Source: Siphonodentalium dalli | Lineage: Eukaryota > Mollusca > Scaphopoda > Gadilida > Siphonodentaliidae | DNA length: 64,000 nt | Direction of reading: 5' to 3' | Assembly (NCBI GenBank): GCA_032622095.1 | Contig: CP136067.1 | Location: 173,758,556 to 173,822,555 of the forward strand | In this document: in pieces, positions 23,828 to 34,394 of the stretch | How the letters are laid out: each line of letters opens with the position of its first letter | How positions within the stretch are numbered: position 1 is the first letter of the stretch | Made by a program: the position numbers and the translations under genes | Notes under the pieces: model-generated | Databases searched by the model: none | The model's input: only the letters and a program-made list of their open reading frames with translations | What the model was told of the DNA's origin: nothing

Positions 23828-25781
23828 AATACACTCTAAACCGCGTGGGTAACATTTACCAAACAGATGGTGTATATAGCACCACGCGAACGTTGAGTAA
23901 ATGTTACACAATGTTGGGCAATGTGTTTACTCAAAACAGGGTAAACATTTACTCAATATTAATTTCCCTTCTGCATTGGGCGATTTTTTGTACCGAACAT
24001 TTGGGTGAATAATTACTTTAAAGGGGTACTGTACACAGAGATAGGCAATTTTTTTATTTACTCCCATTGACATAACTTTCAAGTTAGATTGTGTTCGTAT
24101 TATATGAGTTTCGTATAAACCTAATTTAGCGACGAAAATATTGATCTAGGAAATAAAAATATTACGATTTCAAACTACGCGCCATGTTTTTGACCTTCAC
24201 CGGAGAAGACGCAGGTTGCAGGATGAACCGGAAGTTCAATTGATGCCTGCAATTACTTCGATCGAACAATCTCACCCCCTATAAAAATACTTGACGCTTT
24301 ATGAATCCTGTTTCTTCTCTTTTTTTCCCAAATTGGTTATAGCGGGACTTCCTTTTGCATGTAACATGTTTTGTTCGCAACTCAATAATGTTCGTCGTAA
24401 ACGGCCGTCGATAAAAGACACCCAACATGTGAGATTTCAAGAACGGTAACTCGTAATGGTATAATTCGCCATTTTATGACTCCAGCCATAAATTCATTTA
24501 TATTAAATAATTCAATTTGACTTTTATGATAGCCTGTTAACCGGGACGTTTTCAGTAGACATCGTCGACTCAAATATGTTATTTTAAAATATAATATTGA
24601 TATTAGATCGCAATTGTTACCGGGAATTTATTGAAATTGGCGTACAGTATCCCTTTAAGTCAGATTAGGCGATATGTAGCAAAATTGGCACACATGGGTA
24701 TCTGAGCAGGCGAATATAATTGGATATGTGCTTTTGATCTCAGATGATTCAAAGGGGCTAATAGATTATTTTAACATATAGCTGATCAATTAAGCGCGTT
24801 TATTATCAACTCAGAAGATATGTGTGAAAATTGGCACATAGACGTAATTTGGCATCTCATGGGATAGATGCTGTTTACCTCAGATGACTTAAAGTGATAT
24901 TAAACACTCCAGTGGGGTGATCACATAGAAATGGTGAATAATCTTCATCGAAGTAGTAATATTACATCCAAATTGACAACACACACCCTCACTCTTATAT
25001 ATTAATGAAATTCAGTGACTCTCGATGGCGAAATCATTTTCATAAGTTTATCGCCAATAGTTGCGTCCCGAATCTAGAAGTAAATATTTACATTTGAGCG
25101 TAGTTCAGACGATCTTTTCTTTGGAGTGGTACTGTCGATTTGCTTCAGATTTTCGGCTTGTTAGTAGAATGCTATATTCCCCCAGTTGACATGGTGCCTG
25201 AATACTAACTTACCAGTTTCACGTACCAGAATAAGTGCATAATATGTCTTTAAAGAGGCATTAATAATTAACAATAAAGAACTTCGTTTATTGTCTATTA
25301 AAAGACAGATGTAAACTTTATCCGGAGAGTGTCATGCAATAGGTGTTGTATGCAATAGGTGTTGTTTATCTCAGGTGAATAATAATTTATTTAAATGACT
25401 GAAAGGGGCACTAATAATTTACTCATCCTTTACTCGCGCAACGCCGTGAGCCAGCTAGTTTAGTATAATGTAGGCAATTCCCACCTTGGAATAAATATTT
25501 TTGTCCACCGAAATAAATGAGCTATGTTTTTTCCAGTTATATCTGAATAAACTGTCGCGAAAATAGTTGGTGATTTGACCCAATAATTAAGAATTATTCA
25601 CCCAAATATTCGAGTACAAAAAATCGCCCAACGCAGAAGGTCAATTAATATTGGGTAATTTGGTATCCTGTGTTAAGTAAAAACATTGCAACATTGGGTA
25701 AAATGTACATAACGTTCGCTTGGTGCTATATGCACCAATTGTGTTGGGTTTATATTTACCCAACGTTATTTAGAGTGTATT
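23828..25781. mobile_element. Long-TIR element, second copy (interrupted)
   Basis: The arms (about 23,828-24,017 and 25,582-25,781) are inverted repeats of about 190 bp with termini AATACACTCTAAA. It is homologous to 624-1,268. Its left arm is broken at a TTAA by the MITE at 24,022-24,654. Two loosely related ~150-bp blocks at 24,660-24,900 lie in its interior. Confidence 0.7.
24022..24654. mobile_element. piggyBac-like MITE, 633 bp, nested
   Basis: The ends AGGGGTACTGTAC and GTACAGTATCCCT are flanked by TTAA at 24,018-24,021 and 24,655-24,658. It sits inside the left arm of a long-TIR element whose right arm shows the uninterrupted target (AATAATTAAGAATTATTCACC at 25,580-25,600, complement), which supports the boundary. 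No transposase frame is visible. Confidence 0.8.
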
Positions 25782-26040
25782 ATGGAGCATAGTGTATGTA
25801 CATGTACGGTGCGTCTATGATCGCAGTGCAGAGTGAATGTATTAATTGGTATACATACCTTTCCATTATGCTTTAATTCATCGAAACGCCCGCAGCCTCA
25901 CACAAAATAAAAACAACGTTCTGGTCTAAGAGGCGGCCTTGTCTGCCAGAGAGCTGCCTTGTCAGCCAGAGAGACGACAACGCGAATGGTATGTGTGGAA
26001 TCGGAGGTCACACCTTTGAAACATATATGTGACGTCACAA

Positions 26041-27589
26041 CGGTATTTAACGAACTTTATGGATAGGTTTTGATTCATGAAAATTTAAATTCAAATTGTT
26101 TATTCTCATATTTATCATTTGCATGAGTATTGAGACTCAACATATTTACAAATGAGAATTGTAGAATTTACATTATTTGCTCCTTGTGAGTCCTCGCGAG
26201 GATGGACACGTTTTGTACGAGTAACATTGACAATGAAACCATTTCGTAGGCTTCCGGCGTTTTGCTGCGATTCGCGGGGAAGATTGGTAGCCAATTCTGA
26301 CTACCTGTCAATCCCCGTCGCTTCAAATTGAGGCGGAAAATGGATGCCGGGTGTGAAGTGACTTCCGACCAAAGCGAGCATGCCGATATGGTCAGATATG
26401 AAACAAACAGATCGATCAAAAACCAAAAGATGGGCCGGGAAAAATCTGAACAGTATATACTCCGATACTATAGGTTTAGCCATAGTTATTATAATTGGAC
26501 TTAGCATTAGTCCCTAGAAGCCAGCAAAATGTTAATACGGTTTGTAAAATGATAGCAGATGTTTTAGTTGATTCTGTTTGCTCCACATTTGGTGTCAAAA
26601 TATAGACAAAACTGAGAATCAGATGGATGGAGATCTATTGAGATACTTTAAGTCTTTGTTTGACAGAAACATAAACATACACGATGGCCGAATAAATATA
26701 TCACGATAGACGACAGTCAAATAGGATTCAGGGAGAAACATTCCACAATTTGATAATATTTTCATATTGAAAATTATCATAGATAGTTATTTTTGCGAGC
26801 GGAAAGAATATTGCATGCACATTAGTTGTCGACTTCCGCAAAGCTTTAGACACGGTATAATGGAGGAAGCACTTTGGATAAACTTGAGATGATCTTAATG
26901 TGAATATAATCAGAGTCATTGAAAATTGTAATTCTTAAATTAAATCCTGTGTCAAGGAAAAAAATATAACATGCGACAATTTCACGAGCAATATTGGCCT
27001 ATTGTAGGGTGAAATTGTGTCTCCGTTTTTGTTCTCTAAATCTCTTTGTATGTAAACGACCCCAGAATTCTTTTAGAAGAGTGTTCAATAAATATCTTTA
27101 GACCATTAGATGAAATTATATGTTAAAATGAATGGGATATATGGCACGCGCACTCCAGCATTTGAGGATTACCCCGAAGCATGGAACTTACAGGTAAATA
27201 TTAACAGTTGAGCTAAAATGTTATAACAGTTTATACAAGCATCCAGTGAGAGTCGATTTCTTCCGATGGCGATGTGCGGACACACAGAGGCAGTTGGAAG
27301 GCATCATTCACACACAAGGTGATATGTTCGGACGGCTAGACAGACGGATGGACGGAGCCGTTTGTTGTCAAAACCAGATGATATGAGTATTTGGTTTTAA
27401 TCAAAACCAAAACTGGTTTTGAACTTTTTCATCAAAACCAGATGGTACTTGGTATTCGGTTTTGATCAATACGTAATTTGGTTACATATTTGGAACGTTC
27501 AAAAGCAATTTGTTTTTTTTTTAATCAAAAAGTTTAAGAGTGTATACGGGGTCGGTGGCATAATAAATACAACATATTCTCATAATACA
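26041..27589. other. Unassigned spacer
   Basis: No gene recognised. A short plus-strand open stretch ending in a consensus-like donor, CAG|GTAAAT at about 27,193, could be an exon end but has no supporting motif. At 27,367-27,440 there are short inverted GGTTTTGATC/ATCAAAACC words. Confidence 0.35.
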
Positions 27590-27990
27590 ACATATTATCA
27601 TATTATCCGCCGGTCATACGTGTGGGAGTTTCTCATATGAACATCCGCTGGTGATACACGGTGGAGGTTAATATTATCGCCAGTCATTTGCAAGAGAGGT
27701 TCTCATATTATCTGCCGGTCATATGCCGAGGAGGTTCTACGTTATATTATAAGCTAACGTTTTTTTTCATATTATCCGCCGGTCATATGGTGGAGGTTCT
27801 CATATGAACATATTATCCGCCAGTCATACGCGGTGGATGTTCATATTATTCGCCCGTCATACGCGAGGGAGATTTTCATATGCGGAGGAGGTTCTCATAT
27901 TATCCACCGTTCATACATGTGGGATGTTCTCATATGAACATATTATCCGCAGGTCATATGAGTTTGAGGTTCTCATATTACCAGCAAACG
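27590..27990. repeat. Degenerate ~45-bp tandem array
   Basis: Units resemble CATATTATCCGCCGGTCATA followed by a GGAGGTTCTCATAT block; about eight irregular copies. AAGCTAACGT also occurs twice, at about 27,751 and 28,001. Confidence 0.8.
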
Positions 27991-28895
27991 TTATATTATA
28001 AGCTAACGTGTTTTTTTTCTTCAAATTTCTTTTCATGAACCTCAGGATCCATCTTGGATTTTAATCTTTACACCATAAACGTATTTGGATAACGTTAAAC
28101 TCCGCATCTGTCTGTCAGCATATTGGGTGGCATTATTTGAATATATAGGCAAACCAATTAGCCCGCATTTATGAGCAGGTAATTATCAAATTGTACATGC
28201 ACGATCAAGCTTCATATCTAGGTGTAATTTGGCCATGTAAGTACCATGTGATTGGTCGCGAGTACACCAGACAAGACACCGATCGTTCTCATACAGATGC
28301 TTATATTTGAAGTTCTAATACTAAATTTATAATATCCCCCCAATATACGAGACTAAATTTTTGTAAAATAATTCATGGGCGATCTGATGCATGCATCTTA
28401 GTTTTCTGGTATATTAATGGTAGCGAGGCACTTACTAAAGGTATACTGTGAAGATTGACTCGCCATCTCGTTCACGACCGGCTTCATTAACCCCTTAAAT
28501 AACGACATGCACCAGAATAACACAGGAGAGCCCGGGCAGCCCATGGGCCCACGGACAACATAATATGATGCCTTATGGTAGTCGGATACATAATACGTAT
28601 AGGTTGCGAACGTTTATGTGCTGTGTCATCCACCGTCGGTTTTATTAACCCTTTAAATTACGATATTGGCTAAATAGTTTAATAGACTAGTAACAAAATT
28701 GTTCACTTTATGACTAAAGTATGAAATTTTGCACATATGTACATATTCACATAATAATTGATATTAGGTATGGTACCACGCTGAAATTTCACTTTAACCC
28801 CTCTTTTAAGGGATTTCCCGAATTTAAAGAGCGTTTCATAATTATATAATTTACTAAATGTCGCAATTACTCTTACCACGGAGTATACAGTAAGT
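27991..28895. other. Unassigned spacer
   Basis: Two short related pieces with GGYTTYATTAACCC and TTAAATWACGAYAT at about 28,481 and 28,637. No gene is recognised. Confidence 0.35.
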
Positions 28896-29758
28896 ATGAC
28901 TCTGCGAGATACGTTGATACATTTTAGGCCCAAATTGCAACCCCCGTCCAAGATGGCCCTCAAAATGGCAGCCCTTAGTGGAAAATTTGACATGTTTTCA
29001 CTAATATATTGTACTGGCTGTTGGGCCCGACTTCGTCCGGGCTGTGTCCCCTCTGCTTTCATCCATCGAAAGGCGCCATTTGACCTGGAATTTACCATTT
29101 TGAAGGTCAATGTCAGGTCGGGGTCACGATTTGAACCGTCCAAAACACTCCCCGGACAAAAGTTTTACTAGGTATCAAATTTCGTCGAAATCCGTCAGTT
29201 TTACCCGATTTGACCTTGAATTGACCATTTTGAAGGTCAAGGTCAGGTCGGGGTCACGATTTGTCTCGTCCAAAACACTCCCCGGACAAAAGTACCCATA
29301 TGTATCAGATTTCGAAATCCGTCCGGCAGTTTTCCCGGCCATTGCTAATAAACAGACAGACAAACAGACAAACAGATGTCCCAAAATATATATTAGACTA
29401 GCCGATGACCCCGACGTTGTCCGGGCTATTCAAAAACCAAATTTCAAGTCGATAGCTCTACCCGTTTCCGAGATCTGGTCTGCACATGCGCGAAGCTGGC
29501 GTCGCACGGGCTCGGCGACCCGATAAAATTCGTATCCGGAGCAAGATACATTCACATACCAAAGTTCAAGTCGATAGCTCCACCCGTTTCCGAGATCTCG
29601 TCTGCGCATGCGTGCAGTGGGCGCCGCACGGGCTCGCCAATACGACATTGAGGACCGCCTGGTCAAACTACACACACGTACCAAGTTTCGTCCCGATCGG
29701 TCGATAATCGTAGATTTGTATCAATGACATACATACAGACAGACAAACAGACAGACAT

Positions 29759-29791
<33 letters not shown>

Positions 29792-29830
29792 TGTCTTCAA
29801 CATATATAGGAGATATAAGTTTCGGCTGTT
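28896..29830. repeat. Composite interspersed repeat with tandem modules and (ACAG)n tail
   Basis: Module 1 (GGTCAGGTCGGGGTCACGAT, then CCAAAACACTCCCCGGACAA) occurs at about 29,112 and 29,240. Module 2 (AAGTCGATAGCTCYACCCG, then TTTCCGAGATCT) occurs at about 29,446 and 29,570. ACAG/ACAGA tracts follow at 29,351-29,375 and 29,733-29,790, and a GACTAGCCGATGACCCCG joint at 29,395. Such modular ends with an ACAG tail are common in 3' parts of invertebrate LINEs or SINEs. The long open frames here (for example 29,110-29,526) lie in this repeat and are not annotated as genes. Confidence 0.6.
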
Positions 29831-30023
29831 TGGAACTGGTTGAGAATGTTACTTTATTTTGTGATGTTCATGTTAACTGATCATTGTAGCAATGAAATAT
29901 GTCATTCATGTGGTTCCATCCCCTTAAAATCCTTAATTTTTTTTTTTACAGAATTCAGTATAAAATTTCACCAAAAATCATAAATATTATCCTAGTCACA
30001 GAACTGCACAATGTAAGTTAATA

Positions 30024-30243
30024 TACATTCTCCGTTATAGTCGTTACGTCACAGTGTTCGTGGGGGGATTTACATTCCCCATTATAGCGGTTACGTCACA
30101 ATGTTCACAATGCGGATCTACATTCCCTTTTATAGTGGTTTTGTCACGCTGTTTGCGGCTGAGGATCTACATTCCCCTTTATAGTGGTTTTGTCACGCTG
30201 TTTGCGGCTGAGGATTTACATTCCCCGTTATAGCGGTTACGTC
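30024..30243. repeat. 47-49-bp tandem array, about 4.5 units
   Basis: Units begin TACATTCYCC at 30,024, 30,071, 30,119, 30,168 and 30,217, with a shared TATAGYGGTTWYGTCA core. The last partial unit runs directly into the left boundary of duplicated segment B2 at GGTTACGTCAG. Confidence 0.9.
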
Positions 30244-30466
30244 AGTTCTCGGTGTTCGAATTGTCAATGTGTCCAGTTTTGTAACCTGCAGTTGGTGGAC
30301 AATCGGTAACATGGCATTCGAATACGCTCATAGAGATAAAGAAATTCCATGCATACCCTCAGATTCAGCATTAAATTCCCGATTCATTTATACAATATTA
30401 CACGATGACGATGACAATTAAATAAATTATATGAACTATATAAATATTGCACGGGTTGGAGGTGAC

Positions 30467-30740
30467 CAGTGTTCGCGCTGGACTGAAATATCTTTTAGCC
30501 AAAATTTTAGCTAAATGAAAATTTTATAAGCCAAATGAAAAAAACTTTCGTCACTTTCGTCACCTAACTTCGTCTTGAATGTCGATCTATTGAGCGCTTT
30601 TATTAATTAGCTTTCCGACTCCATGCTTTCCGTTTCCACTTGGGGTAAAAAATTGTTTAGCCAAAAGTTTAGCCAAATGAAATTTTTATTAGCCAAATTC
30701 GAAAAACATTGGCCATTGGCTACCGACGGCGCGAACACTG
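30467..30740. mobile_element. hAT-like MITE, 274 bp
   Basis: Perfect 12-bp terminal inverted repeats CAGTGTTCGCGC/GCGCGAACACTG are flanked by the 8-bp duplication GAGGTGAC (30,459-30,466 and 30,741-30,748). The paralogous locus at 18,743-18,750 has a single GAGGTGAC, a true empty site. Inside are two direct subrepeats built on TTAGCCAAAWKTTTAGCYAA (about 30,492 and 30,655). An 8-bp target duplication and CAGTG-type ends fit the hAT superfamily. Confidence 0.95.
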
Positions 30741-31591
30741 GAGGTGACTATGCCAAAATAGTGGTCCGAGGGGAGGAATAGTACCCGAACCGGAGGCTAG
30801 GGGACTATTCCCCCACCGAGGAATATTTGTTATATCGAAAGTTCTCCATGCTGTCCCAGATCCCATATTTAATGTATGTCCTTTTCATCATAGAAAGATT
30901 TTAGAATTTCCAGTGTGAGTTTTGTTGTCTTTTATTTTTTTGCTGCATGGTCAAATTCGCTTCAATAAATTGTACTGCTTCTAACTGAGAACATTTTAAA
31001 TCTTCTTCTTCATGAGTTATTGTTACCATTTCGACTTATTTCGAAAGCAATGGAAAGCAGGCATCGTAGTTGTAAAACAATGCCGTCGGATCAAAACAAA
31101 ACTGTATTTTACCGAAAACAAACTGAAGATTTCGTTTAGAAAAACTATAGTGTGAATTTAGGAAATTGACAAAAATTATCGAAGTAATATTGTGATCAAC
31201 GGTGAAGAAAAACATGATAAATCGTCACCGAAAATTGAGAAAACATCACATATAACACAAACAATTTGCTTACGATCATTTTGTGTGCTCTAGTTGTCGA
31301 TTACAAAGTTATTTCGGACAAAAAATGTTGAACTTTTGCAGCGAGGCGGAGATGACTTTCAAATTACCTCATCGGAATAGTGGGCATGATCAAAACAGAT
31401 TTCTTGATTTTTCAAGCGATTGTGGGTGTGCTAAAATTAGGAGGCGTGGATAAGGCTTAGATAGTCACGTGATATAAAATATATACATATATAATTGTTA
31501 GATACATAAACAATATCAGTATAAATGTGTAATAGTGTCGCGTCTACGTTAGCTGTAAGTTTTTTTTGACAAAGAATGCAAAAAATCGTTT

Positions 31592-32116
31592 CTATCTAAA
31601 AATGCACACGAGCATAAAACATACTCCTATAAAACAAAAGAATACAATAGACAAAAAAAGTGTCGCATTACTAAAACACCACCAAATTATCTTCGCGTCC
31701 AAATGATGCCAACTTGAACCTCCTACGTGCTCAATATACGTGTGTTCATATTTATCAATGCTAAGAGTTAGAAACTGTTTTATCTCGGCATATGACATGT
31801 ATCGTCTAGAAAGATAAACAGGTCCCGTTGTACACATGACTGTCAGATATGGAAGAATATAACTTTTGCTAGCGTCTGCTAAACCTGCGACAACTTTCTT
31901 CATAAACGGATGACGCTTTTGAGTTATCATGAGCGAATTAGTGAATCCGAATGGTTGTGTCCTAAATATAACAACCTCTTCGCCGTTAGTCAAAGATTGT
32001 AAAATCTTAACCATTCCTCCTGGTAGACATACTACATCGAGATCGGCGTATATCCCGCCATAAAAGTAAATAAGAAAATACCGGGCAGCGTCCGCTCTCT
32101 GTATAGGGTAAGGGTA
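31592..32116 (-). pseudogene. 5'-truncated glycosyltransferase copy, frame intact
   Basis: It corresponds to residues about 127-300 of the gene at 19,629-20,531, beginning at YPYPIQRADAARY and keeping the DXD (YADLDVVCLPGG), GGSSWHHLD and the C-terminal hydrophobic segment. There is no stop or frameshift across about 174 codons. Over the last 137 residues about 15 differ, including G to A in LDGK. The N-terminal anchor and IIHQTWK region are missing; upstream sequence is unrelated, with no convincing splice acceptor at the break. The first in-frame Met is at 32,014. It is most simply a truncated duplicate; a chimeric transcript cannot be excluded. Confidence 0.8.
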
Positions 32117-32439
32117 TATCCTCGTGCAAACAGGGCCATACTCGACATAAAATATTCACAGAGGTTCATATTGGATTATTTGATTATGAAGTAAGCCGAT
32201 AGCGGACTTAAACCCGTCATTCCGTTTTATGGCGCGGGTCACATCATTAAAGTAAAAACAAATTTTTAAAGAGCGTACATCTGGTGAGTCGTGAGATGGT
32301 TTATTATGTTATTGTCCGCCCATAACGAACTTATAACAAGTTGAGTCGATAATGGCACTAAAACACTCCTATTTTCAGTCCGTTATGGACTCAAAATGAT
32401 GCGATTCTACACCGATCATGAACCTATAAAACAGATCCT
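32117..32439. other. Spacer beyond the truncated glycosyltransferase
   Basis: No gene recognised. It contains a TTTAAAGAGCGTAC word near 32,263, one of a recurring set in the window. Confidence 0.35.
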
Positions 32440-32800
32440 ATTATAAGCCGATAACGTGCGGATTTGCGAGAAAATATGCTGCGAAATCCCACGGATTCGT
32501 GGTGTAAATTCAACGGAATTCCCGATAAGCTTCCAAAAGCATCCCGACCAAAAATCCCACATGTGGCCTCGGCGAAATCCCTGTGACATTTTTTGCGAGG
32601 AAGATGTACATTTATTCCATTATGTATTAAAGTTATGCTCTAGTTACTAAGGCTCCATTTACGGTTCACACAGCTGGCAACATTTCCACAGAAATTTTCA
32701 GGTTATTACCAATGAGGTGGATAATTCTATTGGGGCAATGAGACTCTATAATGCGCGAAATTCGGCAAAAACGTTCCTACTTCATGGATGCGGTACATTT
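32440..32800 (+). pseudogene. Possible retroelement C-terminal relic
   Basis: An open plus-strand frame reads a cysteine cluster (CDIFCEEDVHLFHY, then LKLC), meets one stop (TAA at about 32,648), and continues in frame for ~45 codons to CGTF at 32,798. The Cys-x3-Cys...H...C spacing resembles the zinc-knuckle that ends many LINE polyproteins, but no reverse transcriptase motif is present upstream. The identification is weak. Confidence 0.3.
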
Positions 32801-33413
32801 TAATAACATATTTTAGTCTCAAAATTTATGTAATTGCTTAGTGAATGAAACTTGCTAGTTTGCGGTCGTCTGTCGTTGTTTCTGCGACCCTCGTGTCTGA
32901 TTATGTTCGCGCACGGCATTCATTGTAATGTCTCTTGTTAAATACGTATGTAGACTATAGTGCCTGGACCAAAACTGCACAAATATGAAAACGTATAGAA
33001 ACCCGAATCCTCCGGCAACATTGCCGAACAAATGTCGGTATCTGTCTGGAGTTGAATTTACAAAATTAAATTTATTTAAAAAATTAATAGTGTAATTCAA
33101 TTATTTTGCGATTGTGCATTGAAAATTAGTAAATGTCCATTATGGAACAGTTGACAAAGTATGTGATGTAATCGTAGCCGGAACACCTTGTTACGGTCAG
33201 ATATTATAATAAAATCTGCAAAATGCCACACTGGATTAAATTAATGTCGCGCGTGTCTATTTGCACCAATTGTGGAAGCATTAAATACGGCTTTCGTGGC
33301 ACTAATTCAACATGGTTATTGCTTCTATTCTTTTATTAAAACTTGTGTTTCGTCGCTCATATGTATTACAAGTAACATTATCGACATAATATATATCATC
33401 TTGGTTATTGCAG
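32801..33413. other. Spacer before the FReD exon
   Basis: AT-rich. A polypyrimidine-containing stretch ending TTGGTTATTGCAG at 33,413 is the probable acceptor of the next exon. No other feature is recognised. Confidence 0.4.
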
Positions 33414-33610
33414 ACCCTTTCGGTGACAGAAATAGCCCCACCACCACGCAAAACATAACAAGAACGACAACTCGTGAGAGGCCAACTGACTGTTATGACT
33501 TGAGACAGTTGGGGTATACAGATAGTGGTGTTTACAATGTATATCCGTTCTCTGATGAATCAACAGGGTCAGTCCTGCGTGATCAAGTTCTCATGGAAGG
33601 AGGGTGGACG
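33414..33610 (+). CDS. Exon encoding the start of a fibrinogen-related domain
   Basis: The exon is bounded by acceptor TTATTGCAG and donor ACG|GTAACT, 197 nt, entering in phase 1 and leaving in phase 0. The peptide opens with a Thr-rich, Asn-containing linker (DRNSPTTTQNITRTTT), then PTDCYDLRQLGYTDSGVYNV and YPFSDESTG, ending MEGGWT. The DCYD...GYTDSGVY...GGWT sequence is the canonical beginning of a fibrinogen C-terminal (FReD) domain, as in ficolin-, tenascin- and FREP-like secreted lectins. The usual V-Y-C-D-M segment is altered: V-L-R-D-Q-V-L-M stands where the second cysteine region would be expected. No following FReD exon (WTVFQRR onward) is found on the plus strand in the remaining 30 kb, so this is a stranded exon, a pseudogene fragment, or followed by a very long intron. 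Confidence 0.6.
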
Positions 33611-33949
33611 GTAACTTGATATTTATCTATGCAGTGAAATAAATGGACCGTGTTGGACATTTTATTTCGATTGTTGATATTATGACATATAATGTAAAAA
33701 ATTAAATATAAAAAGTGAATCAGAAACAAAATTGTCTGAGACTCGAATAATTTCTGTTTGCCTTAATATGATCTAAATATATGGGTGAATTGAGTCAATA
33801 TGATATGCTGTTGTCTCTTAGAGAAGTGATGATGGTGATACCTCCATTCTTTATTCTAGCACCAAGGAAATAGTGTTGACGTGAGCTCTTCATTCTGGCA
33901 CCAATGAGTTATTGTTGGCGTTAGATCTTCAACAATTGAGTTACCTAAA
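33611..33949. other. Spacer after the FReD exon
   Basis: A diverged ~55-65-bp duplication around ATTCTAGCACCAAGGAA and ATTCTGGCACCAATGAG (about 33,850 and 33,890). No gene. Confidence 0.4.
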
Positions 33950-34375
33950 TAAAGAGATTATGAAGGTTATGAAGATTTAAGTTTGAAACAAATCGGACAA
34001 ATCATGAACAGTTAACTTTGAAATAAATTGGACAAATTATGAAGAATTAACTTTTAAATCAATTGGACAAATTATGAAGAATTACGTTTGAAATCAATAG
34101 CAAATATTATGAAGATTTAAGTTTCAAAGCCATCGGATAAATTATGAAGATTTAAGTTTCAAATCAATTGGACGAATTATGACGATTTAAGTTTGAAAGT
34201 AATTGGACAAATTGTAAAGATTCAAGTTTGAAACCAATTGGACAAATTATGAAGATTTAAGTTTAAAATCAATTGGACAAAATATGAATATATAAATTTT
34301 GAAAGCAATTGGGCAAATTATGAAAACTTATGTTTGAAACCAATTGGAAAAATTATGAAGATTTAAAGGAGTACA
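33950..34375. repeat. ~35-bp degenerate tandem array
   Basis: About twelve units close to GAAGATTTAAGTTTGAAATC followed by an AATTGGACAAATTAT segment, all in one orientation. Confidence 0.9.
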
Positions 34376-34394
34376 CCGGTGTAGTTTTTCTGAA

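Larger units (their letters stand above)
22604..26040. repeat. Duplicated segment C, copy 2
   Basis: Direct repeat of 1-1,860, interrupted by insertions at about 22,770-23,755 (including a 427-bp MITE) and 24,022-24,654 (a 633-bp MITE). It retains one 43-bp unit where copy 1 has eight. The similarity ends at about 26,040, after AACGCGAATGGTA and CTTTGAAAC. Confidence 0.8.
30235..32116. repeat. Duplicated segment B, copy 2
   Basis: Direct repeat of 18,474-20,153. It is longer because of the hAT MITE at 30,467-30,740. The right boundary falls inside the glycosyltransferase coding sequence, where homology stops abruptly at the codons for YPYP. Confidence 0.9.

Noticed and set aside
26168-26507. 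Overlapping minus-strand frames of 68 and 83 codons
   Set aside because: Two frames compete over the same bases, with no motif, splice context or paralogue to favour either.
29110-29526. 138-codon plus-strand frame and the 146-codon minus-strand frame at 28,703-29,143
   Set aside because: Both lie in or run into the composite interspersed repeat with duplicated modules and an ACAG tract; no conserved domain is seen.
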